DNA of 64,000 nucleotides from Paenibacillus sp. (GCF_031177825.1 NZ_JAPSKE010000017.1:62001-126000), one strand, 5' to 3'. Counted from the first letter of the stretch, positions 16,758 to 25,820 are shown. Translations and numbers: made by a program. The notes: a model not told the origin generated them from the sequence alone.

Positions 16758-17896
16758 GCCCCCGCTTCCTCCTTCCCGGCGTCTCGAACGACGATCGGCA
16801 CCTCGAACGTAACCGCGGCGCCGCCGGTCGCGGAACGTTCGGCGAAGACCGTTCCTTCGATCAGCTGCAGCCGCTCCTTCATGGCGACCCAGCCCGTCCC
16901 GGCGCCCGCCGACGGCAGACCGTCCGCGGCCTTGCCGCCGAAGCCGACGCCGTCGTCGGCGATCGTCAGCCTCAGGCGCCCTTCGTCCGCGGCCAACGCG
17001 ATGCGGCAAGCGGTAGCGGCGCTGTGTCGGACGACGTTCGTCGCCGCTTCCCGCAGCCCCATCGCCAGAATCGTCTCGTGCAGCGAAGGCGCGGGCGGAG
17101 CGGCGAAGTCCCCTTCGAGCGTCAGCTCGACGCCGGCCGCGGCGAACAGCGACCTCGCATGCTCGACTTCGTCGGCGAGCCGGACGTAACGCATGCCGGA
17201 GACGAGCTCGCGCATCTGCTTCAGCGCGGTCCGCGCCGTGCCGCGCACTTCCTCCATCTCCTCGGCGGCGCGGCGCGCGTCCTTCGCCGCGAGCTTCGCG
17301 GCGAGTTCGGCCTTTAGGGCGATAAAGGTGAGCGTATGGCCGAGCGTGTCGTGCAGCTCCCCGGCGATCCGGCGCCGTTCCGCATCCGACGCGAGCCGCT
17401 CGAGCTGAGATTGCGCCGCCTCGAGGCGGATCGCCATGTCGCGGTAGCGCGAGGAGGCGCGAATGAGGAACGGCAGCACGCAGACGCCGAACGCCGGCGG
17501 CAGCAACGCGACGAGTAGCGTCGGCGTCGCGAACCAACCGGCCGTCCCGGCGACGGCGACGACCAAGGCCCCGAAGGCGGCCGCCGGCGGGGCGAGCCGA
17601 CGGAGCGGCTCCCTGCCGAACGTATCCGCGCACAAGAACGCAAGGTATAAATACATCGGATTCAGCGCGAACGCCAACACGGCGATGCCGCCCAGCATGC
17701 CTAGCGCGTACGCGTATTCTCGCGCGTTACGCCGCAGCACGCCGAGATACAGCGCCAAGACGACGGCCGTCAAGGCGCCGCCGAACGCGGCCGCGCGCGG
17801 CGGCTCCTGTAGCAGAAAGACGACCGGGAAAGCGAAATTCAGTAGGAATAAATAGTTCCACTTCCCCCCGGGCGCGCTGCGTTCCTCGGATTTCAT
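16754..17896 (-). CDS. DesK/YvfT-like membrane histidine kinase
   Basis: 380 residues. The N-terminal half (about 14-146) holds several closely spaced transmembrane helices and no large extracellular loop, like DesK-type kinases that sense the membrane. A HisKA_3 motif follows with His182 (RRRIAGELHDTLGH), and the ATPase domain ends with DDGVGFGG and GWVAMKERLQLIEG. It starts 3 bases after the permease stop. Inferred role: sensing envelope or exporter state and controlling the ABC exporter genes. Confidence 0.92.
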   Translation of the reverse strand: MKSEERSAPGGKWNYLFLLNFAFPVVFLLQEPPRAAAFGGALTAVVLALYLGVLRRNAREYAYALGMLGGIAVLAFALNPMYLYLAFLCADTFGREPLRRLAPPAAAFGALVVAVAGTAGWFATPTLLVALLPPAFGVCVLPFLIRASSRYRDMAIRLEAAQSQLERLASDAERRRIAGELHDTLGHTLTFIALKAELAAKLAAKDARRAAEEMEEVRGTARTALKQMRELVSGMRYVRLADEVEHARSLFAAAGVELTLEGDFAAPPAPSLHETILAMGLREAATNVVRHSAATACRIALAADEGRLRLTIADDGVGFGGKAADGLPSAGAGTGWVAMKERLQLIEGTVFAERSATGGAAVTFEVPIVVRDAGKEEAGA

Positions 17897-17899
17897 CGC

Positions 17900-18658
17900 T
17901 TACATCGCTTCCTGTCTTCTATAAACATAAGCCGATAATACCACAAATCCGGCGCCGTATCCGAGCAGGACGAGCCATTCCTTCGCGCCCGGAACACCGC
18001 CCGCCAGCACGCTCCACGCGCCGGACGCGTAATGATGCGCCGGAAGCAGCGCGCCGACCGTCTGCATCCACGACGGGAGCGACTCCATCGGCATCCACAG
18101 TCCGCCGAAGATGGCCATGCCCATAAGCAGCGCGTTGCCGACGCCGATCGCCGCGTCCGCGTTCTTCAGCGCGCCTAGCAGCGCTCCAAGCGCCAAAAAC
18201 GGCGCGCTGCCGAGCCAGAGCCACACCGCGCACAGCGCCCATTGCGAAGCCGTCAGCGTAAGATCGTACGCGAACGCCGCCGCCGGAAACAAGATCGCCA
18301 CGACGGCGAGGTTGACGAGAAGCGTCGACGCGATCTTCCCCGCGACGTAGACGCCCGTCGGCAGCGGCGTCATCCGCATCAGCCGCATCCAGCCGTCCCG
18401 GCGCTCGTACGCGAGTCGAATGCCGAACTGGCTCACCGCCGTGCCGATCAAGCTGAACGCCGTCATGGACATGAGCGAATACGCTCCCCATGTCGTGCCG
18501 CCGATGCTCGCGTCCGGGCCGTTGAGACCTGCGAACAGAAAGTAGAAGCCCATCGGCATCGCCAGCGAAAACAACAGGAAGAAGGGGCTGCGCAGCAGCC
18601 GCAAGCATTCCGCCTTCCATACCGCCAGAAACATCGTTCGTTCTTCCCGCATGCTCAT
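17900..18658 (-). CDS. ABC-2 type exporter permease (YvfS-like)
   Basis: 252 residues with six predicted transmembrane helices and the ABC-2 membrane layout (FFLLFSLAMPMGFYFLFAGL, SMTAFSLIGTAVSQFGIRLA, AIFGGLWMPMESLPSWMQ). The ATG at 18658 overlaps the ATPase stop by four bases. With the ATPase it forms an exporter of unknown substrate; related pairs move lipids, peptides or drugs. Confidence 0.9.
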   Translation of the reverse strand: MSMREERTMFLAVWKAECLRLLRSPFFLLFSLAMPMGFYFLFAGLNGPDASIGGTTWGAYSLMSMTAFSLIGTAVSQFGIRLAYERRDGWMRLMRMTPLPTGVYVAGKIASTLLVNLAVVAILFPAAAFAYDLTLTASQWALCAVWLWLGSAPFLALGALLGALKNADAAIGVGNALLMGMAIFGGLWMPMESLPSWMQTVGALLPAHHYASGAWSVLAGGVPGAKEWLVLLGYGAGFVVLSAYVYRRQEAM

Positions 18659-19554
18659 GCCCCTTCTCCCCCTTTCGCCGTCAAGGCGCGAAACGCTTCT
18701 TCCAAGCTCGGCTCCCTCACCTCGATATTCCGCTCCCCGCGGCCTCCCCGGACGAGCGCCAGCAGCACCGCGTCCGTATCCGAGGCGTACAACCGCACTC
18801 GATCGCCCTGCCGTTCCACGCGCTCCACGCCCGGCAGCGACGACCAGTCGGCGGCCTGCGCGCCCTTCGGGGCGTCGAACACGACCGAACGCAGCGACGC
18901 CGACGCCTTGAGCGCCTCGGGCGCGTCGTCCGCCAGCACCTGTCCGTCGGCGATGACGACGACCCGGTCGGCGACGGCGTCCGCCTCCTCCAGATGATGC
19001 GTCGTGAGCAGCACCGTCTTGCCCGACGCGGACAGCGCCCGAATCGTATCCCAGAACCGATCCCTCGATTCGATGTCCATGCCGACCGTCGGCTCGTCCA
19101 GGACGAGCAGGTCGGGGTCGCCGGCCATGCTGAGCGCGAAGGCGAGGCGGCGGCGCTGGCCGCCGGAGAGCGACGTCGCCGTTCGCGACGCTTCCCGCTC
19201 CAGCCCAGCGATCGACAGCAGCCGCGCGAGCGGCAGCGGCCGCGGATACAACGCGCGGAACAGCTCCAGCGTCTCCCCGACGCGCAGCCCGTCGGCGGGC
19301 TTCGCTTCCTGCAGCAGCGCGCCGACCCGCTCGCGGAACAGCCGCGATCCCGGCTCCATGCCGAAGGCGCGCACCGACCCCGCCGTCGGCCGCCGCAGGC
19401 CGAGCATCATCGACACGAGCGTCGACTTCCCCGCGCCGTTCGGTCCGAGCAGCGCCGTCACTTCCCCGCGCTTCCATTCCGCCGTGAGCGGCTTCACCGC
19501 ATGCTTCTCCCCGAACCGCTTCTCCAGCCCTCGGAACGATATCGTCTCATCCAT
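18655..19554 (-). CDS. ABC exporter ATPase (YvfR-like)
   Basis: 299 residues with Walker A (GPNGAGKST), Q-loop (LLQEAK), signature LSGGQRRRLAFAL, Walker B (DLLVLDEPTVGMD) and the switch histidine (LLTTHHLEEAD). The C-terminal extension of about 80 residues is usual in ABC-2 drug or lantibiotic exporters. I chose ATG 19554, preceded by AAGGGA; the frame is open far upstream but that part has no homology. It is the first gene of the four-gene operon with permease, kinase and regulator. Confidence 0.92.
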   Translation of the reverse strand: MDETISFRGLEKRFGEKHAVKPLTAEWKRGEVTALLGPNGAGKSTLVSMMLGLRRPTAGSVRAFGMEPGSRLFRERVGALLQEAKPADGLRVGETLELFRALYPRPLPLARLLSIAGLEREASRTATSLSGGQRRRLAFALSMAGDPDLLVLDEPTVGMDIESRDRFWDTIRALSASGKTVLLTTHHLEEADAVADRVVVIADGQVLADDAPEALKASASLRSVVFDAPKGAQAADWSSLPGVERVERQGDRVRLYASDTDAVLLALVRGGRGERNIEVREPSLEEAFRALTAKGGEGA

Positions 19555-19660
19555 CCGATCCCTTGCCACTTCCCCGCACCCTCTTCTTCGTCGAATTCGA
19601 TATGTCCATCTTACCGATCGAGAAGCCTCGGGCTTAGTAGCGCCTGTCAGATGTTCGGGG

Positions 19661-19672
19661 TGACAAAAGTCA
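19661..19672. promoter_or_regulatory. Inverted repeat upstream of the ABC/two-component operon
   Basis: TGACAAAAGTCA is a perfect TGAC-N4-GTCA repeat about 107 bp upstream of the ATPase start. A binding site for the operon's own response regulator is plausible but unproven. Confidence 0.35.
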
Positions 19673-19782
19673 GGAAGCCTCGGATGGACGACGGAATGGG
19701 CGGGAGCCGTGGACGTCCGCCCAAGAGCGTACGCGTCGTTCGCATATGTTATGGTAGAGCGTTGAGGCGGGGAGGTGACTCC

Positions 19783-19869
19783 ATGACGGAAGTTGCAGGC
19801 TGGGGAACTTCGACGGCGGCGATTCTCGTATTGTACATTTTGCTTGTAATCATCTTGATGTCGTTCTAA
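19783..19869 (+). CDS. YjcZ-like sporulation peptide (28 aa)
   Basis: This 28-residue protein ends with AAILVLYILLVIILMSF, a single hydrophobic helix running to the C-terminus, as in the YjcZ family of tiny spore-former proteins. GGGAGGTG precedes ATG 19783 at ideal distance. Upstream, CATATGTTA at 19743-19751 fits the sigma-K -10 pattern CATANNNTA, although no clear -35 was found. It is transcribed away from the ABC operon. Confidence 0.7.
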   Translation: MTEVAGWGTSTAAILVLYILLVIILMSF

Positions 19870-19903
19870 TCGGGCTCCGCAATCCGAACTCCGAACGAAC
19901 GCC

Positions 19904-19945
19904 AAGAAGGCACGCCGCGCGCCTCGCGCCGACGTGCCTTCTTTC
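19904..19945. terminator. Bidirectional terminator between yjcZ and mscL
   Basis: AAGAAGGCACG pairs with CGTGCCTTCTT and a T-rich stretch follows. It lies between the convergent yjcZ-like gene and mscL. Confidence 0.65.
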
Positions 19946-19962
19946 ATTTTCCGCAGAGGCTT

Positions 19963-20409
19963 CTATCCCCTCAATTCGCTCGTGCAATGCTTGCACCGCT
20001 TCGCCAGAATCGGCACGACGGACAAGCATTCGGGACATGTCTTCTCGCTCGGCTCCGGGGTCGGAGCGGCCTTCTCCCGCCGTTTGCGCATCTTGTTGAT
20101 CTGACGAACGACGATGAAGATCGTGAACGCGACGATCAAGAAATCCAAGACGGTATTCAGGAACAACCCGTAATTCAGCGTCGGCGCGCCGACGGCTTTG
20201 GCTTCCTCCAGCGTCGCGTACTTGCCGCCGTCCAAGGCGAAGAACAAGTCGTTGTATCGCGCGCCGCCGAGCAGCAGGGCGATCGGCGGCATGACCACGT
20301 CGTTCACGAGCGAAGTCACGATCTTGCCGAAGGCTCCCCCGATAATGACGCCGACGGCCAAGTCGACGACGTTGCCCTTCACGGCGAATTCTTTAAACTC
20401 TTTCAGCAT
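19963..20409 (-). CDS. mscL: Large-conductance mechanosensitive channel MscL with zinc ribbon
   Basis: 148 residues beginning [20 protein letters not shown], with the typical glycine-rich first pore helix ([20 protein letters not shown]) and a second helix ([20 protein letters not shown]). It opens under membrane tension to release solutes during hypo-osmotic shock. After the cytoplasmic helix a C-terminal knuckle pair CPEC/CKHC forms a small zinc ribbon, an extension also seen in other Bacillales MscL proteins. Confidence 0.96.
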   Translation of the reverse strand: MLKEFKEFAVKGNVVDLAVGVIIGGAFGKIVTSLVNDVVMPPIALLLGGARYNDLFFALDGGKYATLEEAKAVGAPTLNYGLFLNTVLDFLIVAFTIFIVVRQINKMRKRREKAAPTPEPSEKTCPECLSVVPILAKRCKHCTSELRG

Positions 20410-20519
20410 CCGGCTCGTCCTCCTCCCAATTATGTATATATTAACACCATAAACCTATCGGAAGGAACCGCGCGCTTCGAACTAGTGCTCGAGGCGCAGC
20501 CGCTTCCCCTTCGATTCTC

Positions 20520-20537
20520 TTTGACCTGGAAGTCAAA
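20520..20537. promoter_or_regulatory. TetR-type operator A
   Basis: TTTGACCTGGAAGTCAAA is a TTGAC-N6-GTCAA palindrome with 6-bp arms. A second copy with the same arms and spacing lies 89 bp downstream, next to the TetR ribosome-binding site. Confidence 0.55.
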
Positions 20538-20609
20538 TTTTATGATACAATAGGAGATATGGAAACCGCATAACCAGAGATCGGTCGCACGGATTGACTA
20601 TATGTTCAT

Positions 20610-20625
20610 TTGACTGCTTGGTCAA
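20610..20625. promoter_or_regulatory. TetR-type operator B
   Basis: TTGACTGCTTGGTCAA (TTGAC-N6-GTCAA) ends 11 bp before the AGGAGG of the TetR gene, well placed for autorepression. Confidence 0.6.
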
Positions 20626-20647
20626 TTATTTCTCGAGGAGGTGCGAT

Positions 20648-21544
20648 ATGGATAAGAAGACGCTCATCTTGAATAGCGCCGTCTCCTTGTTCGCCCAGAG
20701 AGGGTACCACCAGACGACGATTCAGGATATCGCCGACGAGGCCGGCATCGCCAAGGGAGGCATTTATTTTTATTTCAAGTCCAAGGAAGAGCTGTTGCTG
20801 TCGGTCGTCTCCGACTTTTACGACCGAATGTTCGATCAAGCCGTCGAGGCGGCGAACCGATACGTCCATGCGCCGAAGGAAGGTCTCGTGCAGCAGGTCA
20901 TGAATCACTTCCAGGACGCGGGCTCCCACTCGAATATGATCGCCTTGTTAACGAGGGGACAGATCGACGTGAACGCCGACGTCCGGTCGGTGCTGCTCGC
21001 GATGCGCGGGAAGTTCCTCGTCTGGTTCCGGGACCAAATCATCGTCGTCTACGGACCGCGGATCGAACCGTACGCGTTCGACCTGTCCGCGCTGCTGACG
21101 TCGCTCGTCCGGGAATACATGAGCTTCATCCTCGTCAACGGCGCGGCGTTGCCCGTCCGGCGCCTCGCGGAGGCGATCGTCGCTCGCGTGGATGACGCCG
21201 CCCGAGGCGTCATCCGCTCGCAAGAGCCGCCGATGCTAACGACGGCCTTCATGAAGACGATCCTGCCGACCCTCGACATCCGGGAAGGATCCGACGCCTC
21301 CCGCCAGCTTTCCCGTGCGATCGACGCGCTGCTCGCGCGGATCGGCGCGGAAGACGACGCCGACGAAGGCGCGACGACCGCCAGACAAGCGGCCGACGTT
21401 ATGAAGGAGGAAGCGTCGAAGCCGAAGCCGCGGCGCGTCGTGCTTGAAGGCTTGCTAACGCTGCTCGAGCGGATGTGCCGCGGCGGGACAGCGGAGAAAG
21501 AGCTCGAGGAAGCGCGGAGGCTCGTGGCGACTTTCGGAAGCTGA
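20648..21544 (+). CDS. TetR/AcrR-family regulator, long form
   Basis: 298 residues from ATG 20648, preceded by GAGGAGGTGCG. The N-terminal HTH is clear (LFAQRGYHQTTIQDIADEAG, KGGIYFYFKSKEELL). The protein is about 100 residues longer than most TetR regulators, and the extra C-terminal part is rich in Arg/Glu/Ala helices. No target gene adjoins on the same strand: the next gene is a convergent MFS transporter. Two TTGAC-N6-GTCAA sites upstream point to autoregulation. Confidence 0.9.
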   Translation: MDKKTLILNSAVSLFAQRGYHQTTIQDIADEAGIAKGGIYFYFKSKEELLLSVVSDFYDRMFDQAVEAANRYVHAPKEGLVQQVMNHFQDAGSHSNMIALLTRGQIDVNADVRSVLLAMRGKFLVWFRDQIIVVYGPRIEPYAFDLSALLTSLVREYMSFILVNGAALPVRRLAEAIVARVDDAARGVIRSQEPPMLTTAFMKTILPTLDIREGSDASRQLSRAIDALLARIGAEDDADEGATTARQAADVMKEEASKPKPRRVVLEGLLTLLERMCRGGTAEKELEEARRLVATFGS

Positions 21545-21811
21545 AAAAGTTTTCCTTGTATACCTGCATTCACTTGTGGTAATATTAAATATTGTAAGTG
21601 TTTAAGTGTAACCCCTTATGAACATTCCTCTGTGTGGATCTAACCCAATCCTCGTTTTCACTTCCTTTTAATCTACGGCTGCTGGAAGGAACACGAATCC
21701 ATACTGGCGCGGTCTAGGAACCGCAAGGACGATCGAGAGGCAGGGCTATCGTTGTTTTCGTGAAGTATTGAATTTCGGAATCGACATACGCGGTTGCGCG
21801 ACACATAAACA
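21545..21811. other. Intergenic stretch without a recognisable gene
   Basis: About 270 bases between the TetR gene and the MFS gene. It is more AT-rich than its surroundings at the start. I see no open frame with a ribosome-binding site, no tRNA and no clear palindrome before the terminator at 21812. Confidence 0.5.
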
Positions 21812-21840
21812 GACCCCCGTTCCGCTTCGGAACGGGGGTC
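21812..21840 (-). terminator. Strong hairpin after the MFS gene
   Basis: GACCCCCGTTCCG pairs perfectly with CGGAACGGGGGTC around a 3-base loop. Leftward it is followed by TGTTTATG. It ends the MFS transcript and may also stop rightward transcription. Confidence 0.7.
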
Positions 21841-21869
21841 GTCCAATTTAGGCGGCCTTTATGCGGCCT

Positions 21870-23093
21870 TCATTCGGTCTTCAGCCGTTTGCGGATATCG
21901 CTCCAAAACAGGGCCGTGCCGATAAAGCTGCAGACGGCGGCGAACAGCAGCAGCGCGGAGATCGGAACGACGTCGACGAGCGCCGTGCTGAGAATCGGTC
22001 CGATCGATCCGCGGATGCCGAACAGGAGCAGATGAAGTCCGAATACGACCGCCTCCCGTCCGGGCGCGATGCGGAACACGTACGCCAGAATGCCGATGTC
22101 CCAGATCGCGTCGCCGATGCCTTGCACGCCGCTCGCGACGAGCACCGCCGGGTAATTGCCGAATAAGCCGTACAAGAGCGGAGCGACGCCGAACGCGGCG
22201 ATGCCGTAGGTCAGCGTACGCTCGGGCGGGTACCGGTCGACGGCCCAGCCGACGGCGAGCAGCGCGCCGATGAGGCATACATAGTAAGCCATCCGGGCGT
22301 ATCCGATCTCTACGTTCGTCAGTTGGAGCAGTTCGACCTGCGTGATTTGGTACAGCGGCTGCACGAGAATGTTGCCGAAACCGGAAAACGTCGTCGCGAC
22401 CATAAATACGGCCAGCGGCCGGTTTTCCTTAACGACGGTCCACTGCTCCTTGAGCGACGCGCGCTTCGCGGCGGGGGAACGGGTCGGCGCCGGATTCGAC
22501 GTGCGAACGCCGAAGAACATCGAGATGGAGACGAGGCCGGTGAGCGAAGCCAAGACGAGCGGACCCGAAGGGCCTCCGATATCGGTCCACAGCCCGATGA
22601 AATACGCGATCGGGATCATCATCACGCCCATCGCCACCCGAACGTACCCCATGAGTCGCCCGCGTTGCTGCGCCGGGTAGATGCGAGTCATTAGGGCCGC
22701 GTAAGCGGGCGCTTGAATGCCCATCAGCAGGTGGAACGCGAGCGCGGTGGCGACGTACACCCAAGGCACCCCGAAGAACGCCGGGAGCAGAATGAGCGCG
22801 CGGCCGATCAGATTCGGCCAGATGACGAACGGCTTCGGATTCATCCGTTCGATCCAGCCCGCCCACAGCGGCGACAGCAGCAAGCCGATCGCCGGCGCCG
22901 CCGACAGCAGCCCGACTTGGACGTTGCTCGCCCCCTGTTGAATCGCCATAGGAAGGTAAAACTGGTTGAAGACGACGTTGAACGCGCTGAAGAGGACGGC
23001 CGCGCCGAAGTCCCAGCGGAAATTGTTCGATGCGTCCGGGTCGAGCCGCAGGCCGAAGCGAGGCTGCGATTGCGTGAGGAAGGCAGGCTTCAC
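21870..23093 (-). CDS. MFS transporter
   Basis: 407 residues with about twelve transmembrane helices and an MFS-type loop between helices 2 and 3 (AGWIERMNPKPFV). The start is GTG 23093 with AAGGA upstream. A soluble N-terminal segment of about 25 residues precedes helix 1. A central loop rich in Arg/Lys separates the two six-helix halves. Substrate unknown. Confidence 0.85.
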   Translation of the reverse strand: MKPAFLTQSQPRFGLRLDPDASNNFRWDFGAAVLFSAFNVVFNQFYLPMAIQQGASNVQVGLLSAAPAIGLLLSPLWAGWIERMNPKPFVIWPNLIGRALILLPAFFGVPWVYVATALAFHLLMGIQAPAYAALMTRIYPAQQRGRLMGYVRVAMGVMMIPIAYFIGLWTDIGGPSGPLVLASLTGLVSISMFFGVRTSNPAPTRSPAAKRASLKEQWTVVKENRPLAVFMVATTFSGFGNILVQPLYQITQVELLQLTNVEIGYARMAYYVCLIGALLAVGWAVDRYPPERTLTYGIAAFGVAPLLYGLFGNYPAVLVASGVQGIGDAIWDIGILAYVFRIAPGREAVVFGLHLLLFGIRGSIGPILSTALVDVVPISALLLFAAVCSFIGTALFWSDIRKRLKTE

Positions 23094-23344
23094 GTGAGGT
23101 TCCTTCTATCTGTACACGAAGTACGGAAATTATGTTCTTACTGAAGAATCCCACGGATCTGCGTTTTTCGCAACAAGCATATTCATGAAAATAACGCCGT
23201 CCTGAAGCGCTTTCGCCTCTCTATCGTTCGAGGAGCGCGCGCGGGGTCCTTGCGGCTCCTTTTTTCTTCTCTCCGCGAACACCTATCTCCCCGCTCCCGA
23301 ATAGGATGGCAAGAAAGTCACGTCACGGGAGGATCCATCGCATT

Positions 23345-24634
23345 ATGCAAATTCATGTCATTCAACCGGGACAATCGCTGTACGGCTTGTCTCAAGCGTA
23401 CGGCATCCCGGTTCAGACCATAGCCGACGCGAACGAGCTGCAGGTCGACCGGTCGCTGGTCGTCGGCCAAGCCGTCGTCATTCCGATCGTCGGCTCTTAT
23501 CACTGGCTCCAGCCCGGCGAAAGCCTGTATTCTTTGTCTCGCCGCTACGGCGTGCCGATCGCGACGCTCGCGTCCGCGAACCGGCTGTCGCCTTCGCAGA
23601 CACTGCCGGTCGGGCTCCGCCTCTACATTCCGCCGCGGTCGAAGCGCAGCGTCGAATCCAACGCTTACGTCGAACCGCGCGGCGAGACGGTCGCCCCGGC
23701 ATTGACCGCGTCCGCCCGCGAAGCGGCGCCGCATCTGACGTACCTCGCGCCGTTCAGCTTCCGCATCCAGCGGGACGGCTCGCTGGTCGCCCCGCCGCTG
23801 GACGACTTCGGCGGCATCGCCGCGGCGCAGCGCGTCACCCTCATGATGGTCGTCACGAACCTCGAGAACGACCAGTTCAGCGCGGAGCTTGGCCGAATCA
23901 TCATGAACGACCGGACGGTACAGACGGCGCTGCTCGATAACATCGTAAGAACGGCCCGCGCGAACGGGTTCCAGGACATTCATTTCGACTTGGAGTTTCT
24001 GCGGCCGGAGGATCGCGAGGCCTATAACCGCTTCCTGGCGCGCGCGTCGGAGCGGCTTCATGCCGAGGGCTTCCTCATGTCGACGGCGCTCGCGCCGAAG
24101 ACGAGCGCGACGCAGCAAGGGGCTTGGTACGAGGCGCACGATTACGCCGCGCACGGACGTTACGCCGACTTCGTCGTCATCATGACGTACGAGTGGGGAT
24201 ACAGCGGCGGTCCGGCGATGGCCGTGTCGCCGATCGGTCCGGTGCGGCGCGTGTTAGAGTACGCGCTGACGGAGATGCCGGGGAACAAAATCATGATGGG
24301 GCAAAATCTGTACGGTTACGATTGGACGTTGCCGTACGTCGCCGGCGGCGAATACGCCAAAGCGCTCAGCCCGCAAGCCGCCATCGATCTGGCGCGCAGC
24401 ACGAATTCTTCGATTCAGTACGACTACACCGCGCAGGCGCCGCACTTCAATTACTGGGACGCCCAGGGCCGCGAGCACGAAGTCTGGTTCGAGGACGCGC
24501 GGTCCATTCAGGCGAAGTTCGATCTGATCAAGGAGCTCGGCCTGCGCGGGATCAGCTATTGGAAGCTGGGTCTCTCTTTCCCGCAAAACTGGCTGCTGCT
24601 CGAAGATAACTTCACGGTCGCGAAGCGGCGCTGA
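23345..24634 (+). CDS. sleL: Spore cortex-lytic glycosidase, LysM-GH18 (SleL/YaaH)
   Basis: 429 residues, the YaaH length. Two LysM domains (about 2-47 and 51-96) bind peptidoglycan; a glycoside hydrolase 18 domain follows. Its catalytic strand is DIHFDLE at 211-217, with Glu217 as the likely acid/base. YaaH/SleL enzymes are N-acetylglucosaminidases that finish cortex breakdown during germination. There is no signal peptide, as expected for a protein placed in the spore by the mother cell. ATG 23345 lies 12 bases after GGGAGG. The gene stands alone. Confidence 0.92.
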   Translation: MQIHVIQPGQSLYGLSQAYGIPVQTIADANELQVDRSLVVGQAVVIPIVGSYHWLQPGESLYSLSRRYGVPIATLASANRLSPSQTLPVGLRLYIPPRSKRSVESNAYVEPRGETVAPALTASAREAAPHLTYLAPFSFRIQRDGSLVAPPLDDFGGIAAAQRVTLMMVVTNLENDQFSAELGRIIMNDRTVQTALLDNIVRTARANGFQDIHFDLEFLRPEDREAYNRFLARASERLHAEGFLMSTALAPKTSATQQGAWYEAHDYAAHGRYADFVVIMTYEWGYSGGPAMAVSPIGPVRRVLEYALTEMPGNKIMMGQNLYGYDWTLPYVAGGEYAKALSPQAAIDLARSTNSSIQYDYTAQAPHFNYWDAQGREHEVWFEDARSIQAKFDLIKELGLRGISYWKLGLSFPQNWLLLEDNFTVAKRR

Positions 24635-24810
24635 GCGCGAAGTCGACGGCGGCCGTCCATCGTTTCGGAACATGCCTTCTTTGATCGGCTGGACAGGAAA
24701 GGCCCCGGTTCATTGCCCCGAGCGAGGCATCTTCGGTGGGCCGGACGGGAAAACCTCCCTCTAATCGGCTCCGCATCGTCATAGTCGAATGAGACGGAGC
24801 TTTTCCGCCT
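24635..24810. other. Intergenic stretch
   Basis: No gene seen. The short GC-rich elements are imperfect and no ribosome-binding site is present. A terminator follows. Confidence 0.4.
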
Positions 24811-24842
24811 AAAATAAAAGAGGCCCCCGTGGAGGGCCTCTT
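24811..24842 (-). terminator. Intrinsic terminator of the thioredoxin-like gene
   Basis: AAGAGGCCC/GGGCCTCTT hairpin followed leftward by TTTTATTTTA. Confidence 0.82.
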
Positions 24843-24848
24843 CCCTAT

Positions 24849-25430
24849 TCACACCAAATCGCACGCCTCGACCGGCATCCAATGCGCGTCCTGCCCGTCC
24901 CACTTCACGTTGCACCCGATCGGGTTCGTCAGCGGCGTCGCGACCGGGCGGCCGGCCAGCAGGTCCGTCAGCGCGTTCTCGAGATCGTTGACCGTCATCT
25001 TGCTCGTGTCGCGCGGCTGATCGACCCCGCGACCGGTATAGACGAGCTTCCGCTCGCCGTCGAATACATAGAAGTGCGGCGTGCGCAGCGCGCCGTACGC
25101 CTTCGCGACGTCCTGCGACTCGTCGCGCAAGTACGTCCACGGGAACCGGTGCTCGTTCATGCGCTCGACCATATGCTCGAACGAATCGAGCGGCTTCGTC
25201 CCGACGCTGTTCGAGTTGATGCCCGCGAATCGAACGCCCCGCGGCCCGAACTTCTCCGCCGTCGCCCGCGTGACCTCGTCGGAGCCGACCACGTACGGAC
25301 AATGATTGCAGGTGAAAAAGACGACGAGCACCTTCGCATCCGCGAAGTCGCTCAAACCGTACGTCTTCCCGTCCGTCGCCGGCAGCGAGAAGTCGGGCGC
25401 CTGCGCCCCCAGCGGCAAAGTGAATGCCAT
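24849..25430 (-). CDS. Thioredoxin-fold AhpC/TSA-family protein
   Basis: 193 residues with the thioredoxin-like start [20 protein letters not shown] and an active-site-like CNHC at 41-44 in [10 protein letters not shown]. The cis-Pro region is present ([12 protein letters not shown]). This CxxC variant is found in a family of cytoplasmic peroxiredoxin- or TlpA-like proteins of unknown partner. There is no signal peptide. I use ATG 25430, 10 bases after GGAGG; the frame is open six codons upstream. Confidence 0.85.
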   Translation of the reverse strand: MAFTLPLGAQAPDFSLPATDGKTYGLSDFADAKVLVVFFTCNHCPYVVGSDEVTRATAEKFGPRGVRFAGINSNSVGTKPLDSFEHMVERMNEHRFPWTYLRDESQDVAKAYGALRTPHFYVFDGERKLVYTGRGVDQPRDTSKMTVNDLENALTDLLAGRPVATPLTNPIGCNVKWDGQDAHWMPVEACDLV

Positions 25431-25454
25431 CCTGAATTCGCCTCCCATACAAGG

Positions 25455-25509
25455 TTCGTTGCTCGTTCGTTGCTCTCTCGTTGCTCTCTCTTTGCTCGTT
25501 CGTTACTCG
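25455..25509. repeat. Short imperfect CGTTGCTC/CGTTCGTT repeats
   Basis: Between the Dabb gene and the thioredoxin-like gene the sequence repeats 7-11 base units (CGTTGCTC, GTTCGTTGC, TCTCTCGTTGC) about five times. Slippage may vary its length. No function is evident. Confidence 0.5.
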
Positions 25510-25820
25510 GCCGCTCCGGCCTCGACGAAGTCGATCTCCTGGAACGACTCGACCTCGACCTTCCATCGACGCTCCACGAAATCCGTATGCGCGGGATGCG
25601 CATTGTATGCATCGTACCCCGCTTGGTCGGCGAACTCCATCGAGAAGCCGAAGCGGAACGACGTTTTCGGACTGACCTGACGCAGCACTTCGAAATTCTC
25701 CACCGACGGGATCGCGCTCAGGATGACGCGTCCGTCCTCAAGGAATCGCTTCGTTTCCGGGGCGTCCTCGGCATGCTTCAACGTAAATATCGCCATATGG
25801 CGAATGCGGCCCGGCTTCAT
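25503..25820 (-). CDS. Dabb (stress-responsive A/B barrel) domain protein
   Basis: 105 residues with the ferredoxin-like dimeric barrel pattern (IRHMAIFTLKHAEDAPETKR, FEVLRQVSPKTSFRFGFSME, YNAHPAHTDFVERRW). Dabb proteins form dimers; some are stress induced, but the activity is usually unknown. GGGAGGTGG precedes ATG 25820. Confidence 0.8.
   Translation of the reverse strand: MKPGRIRHMAIFTLKHAEDAPETKRFLEDGRVILSAIPSVENFEVLRQVSPKTSFRFGFSMEFADQAGYDAYNAHPAHTDFVERRWKVEVESFQEIDFVEAGAAE

Noticed and set aside
23226..23262. Terminator upstream of sleL
   Set aside because: A T6 run follows a GC-rich stretch, but pairing is poor and no rightward transcript precedes it.
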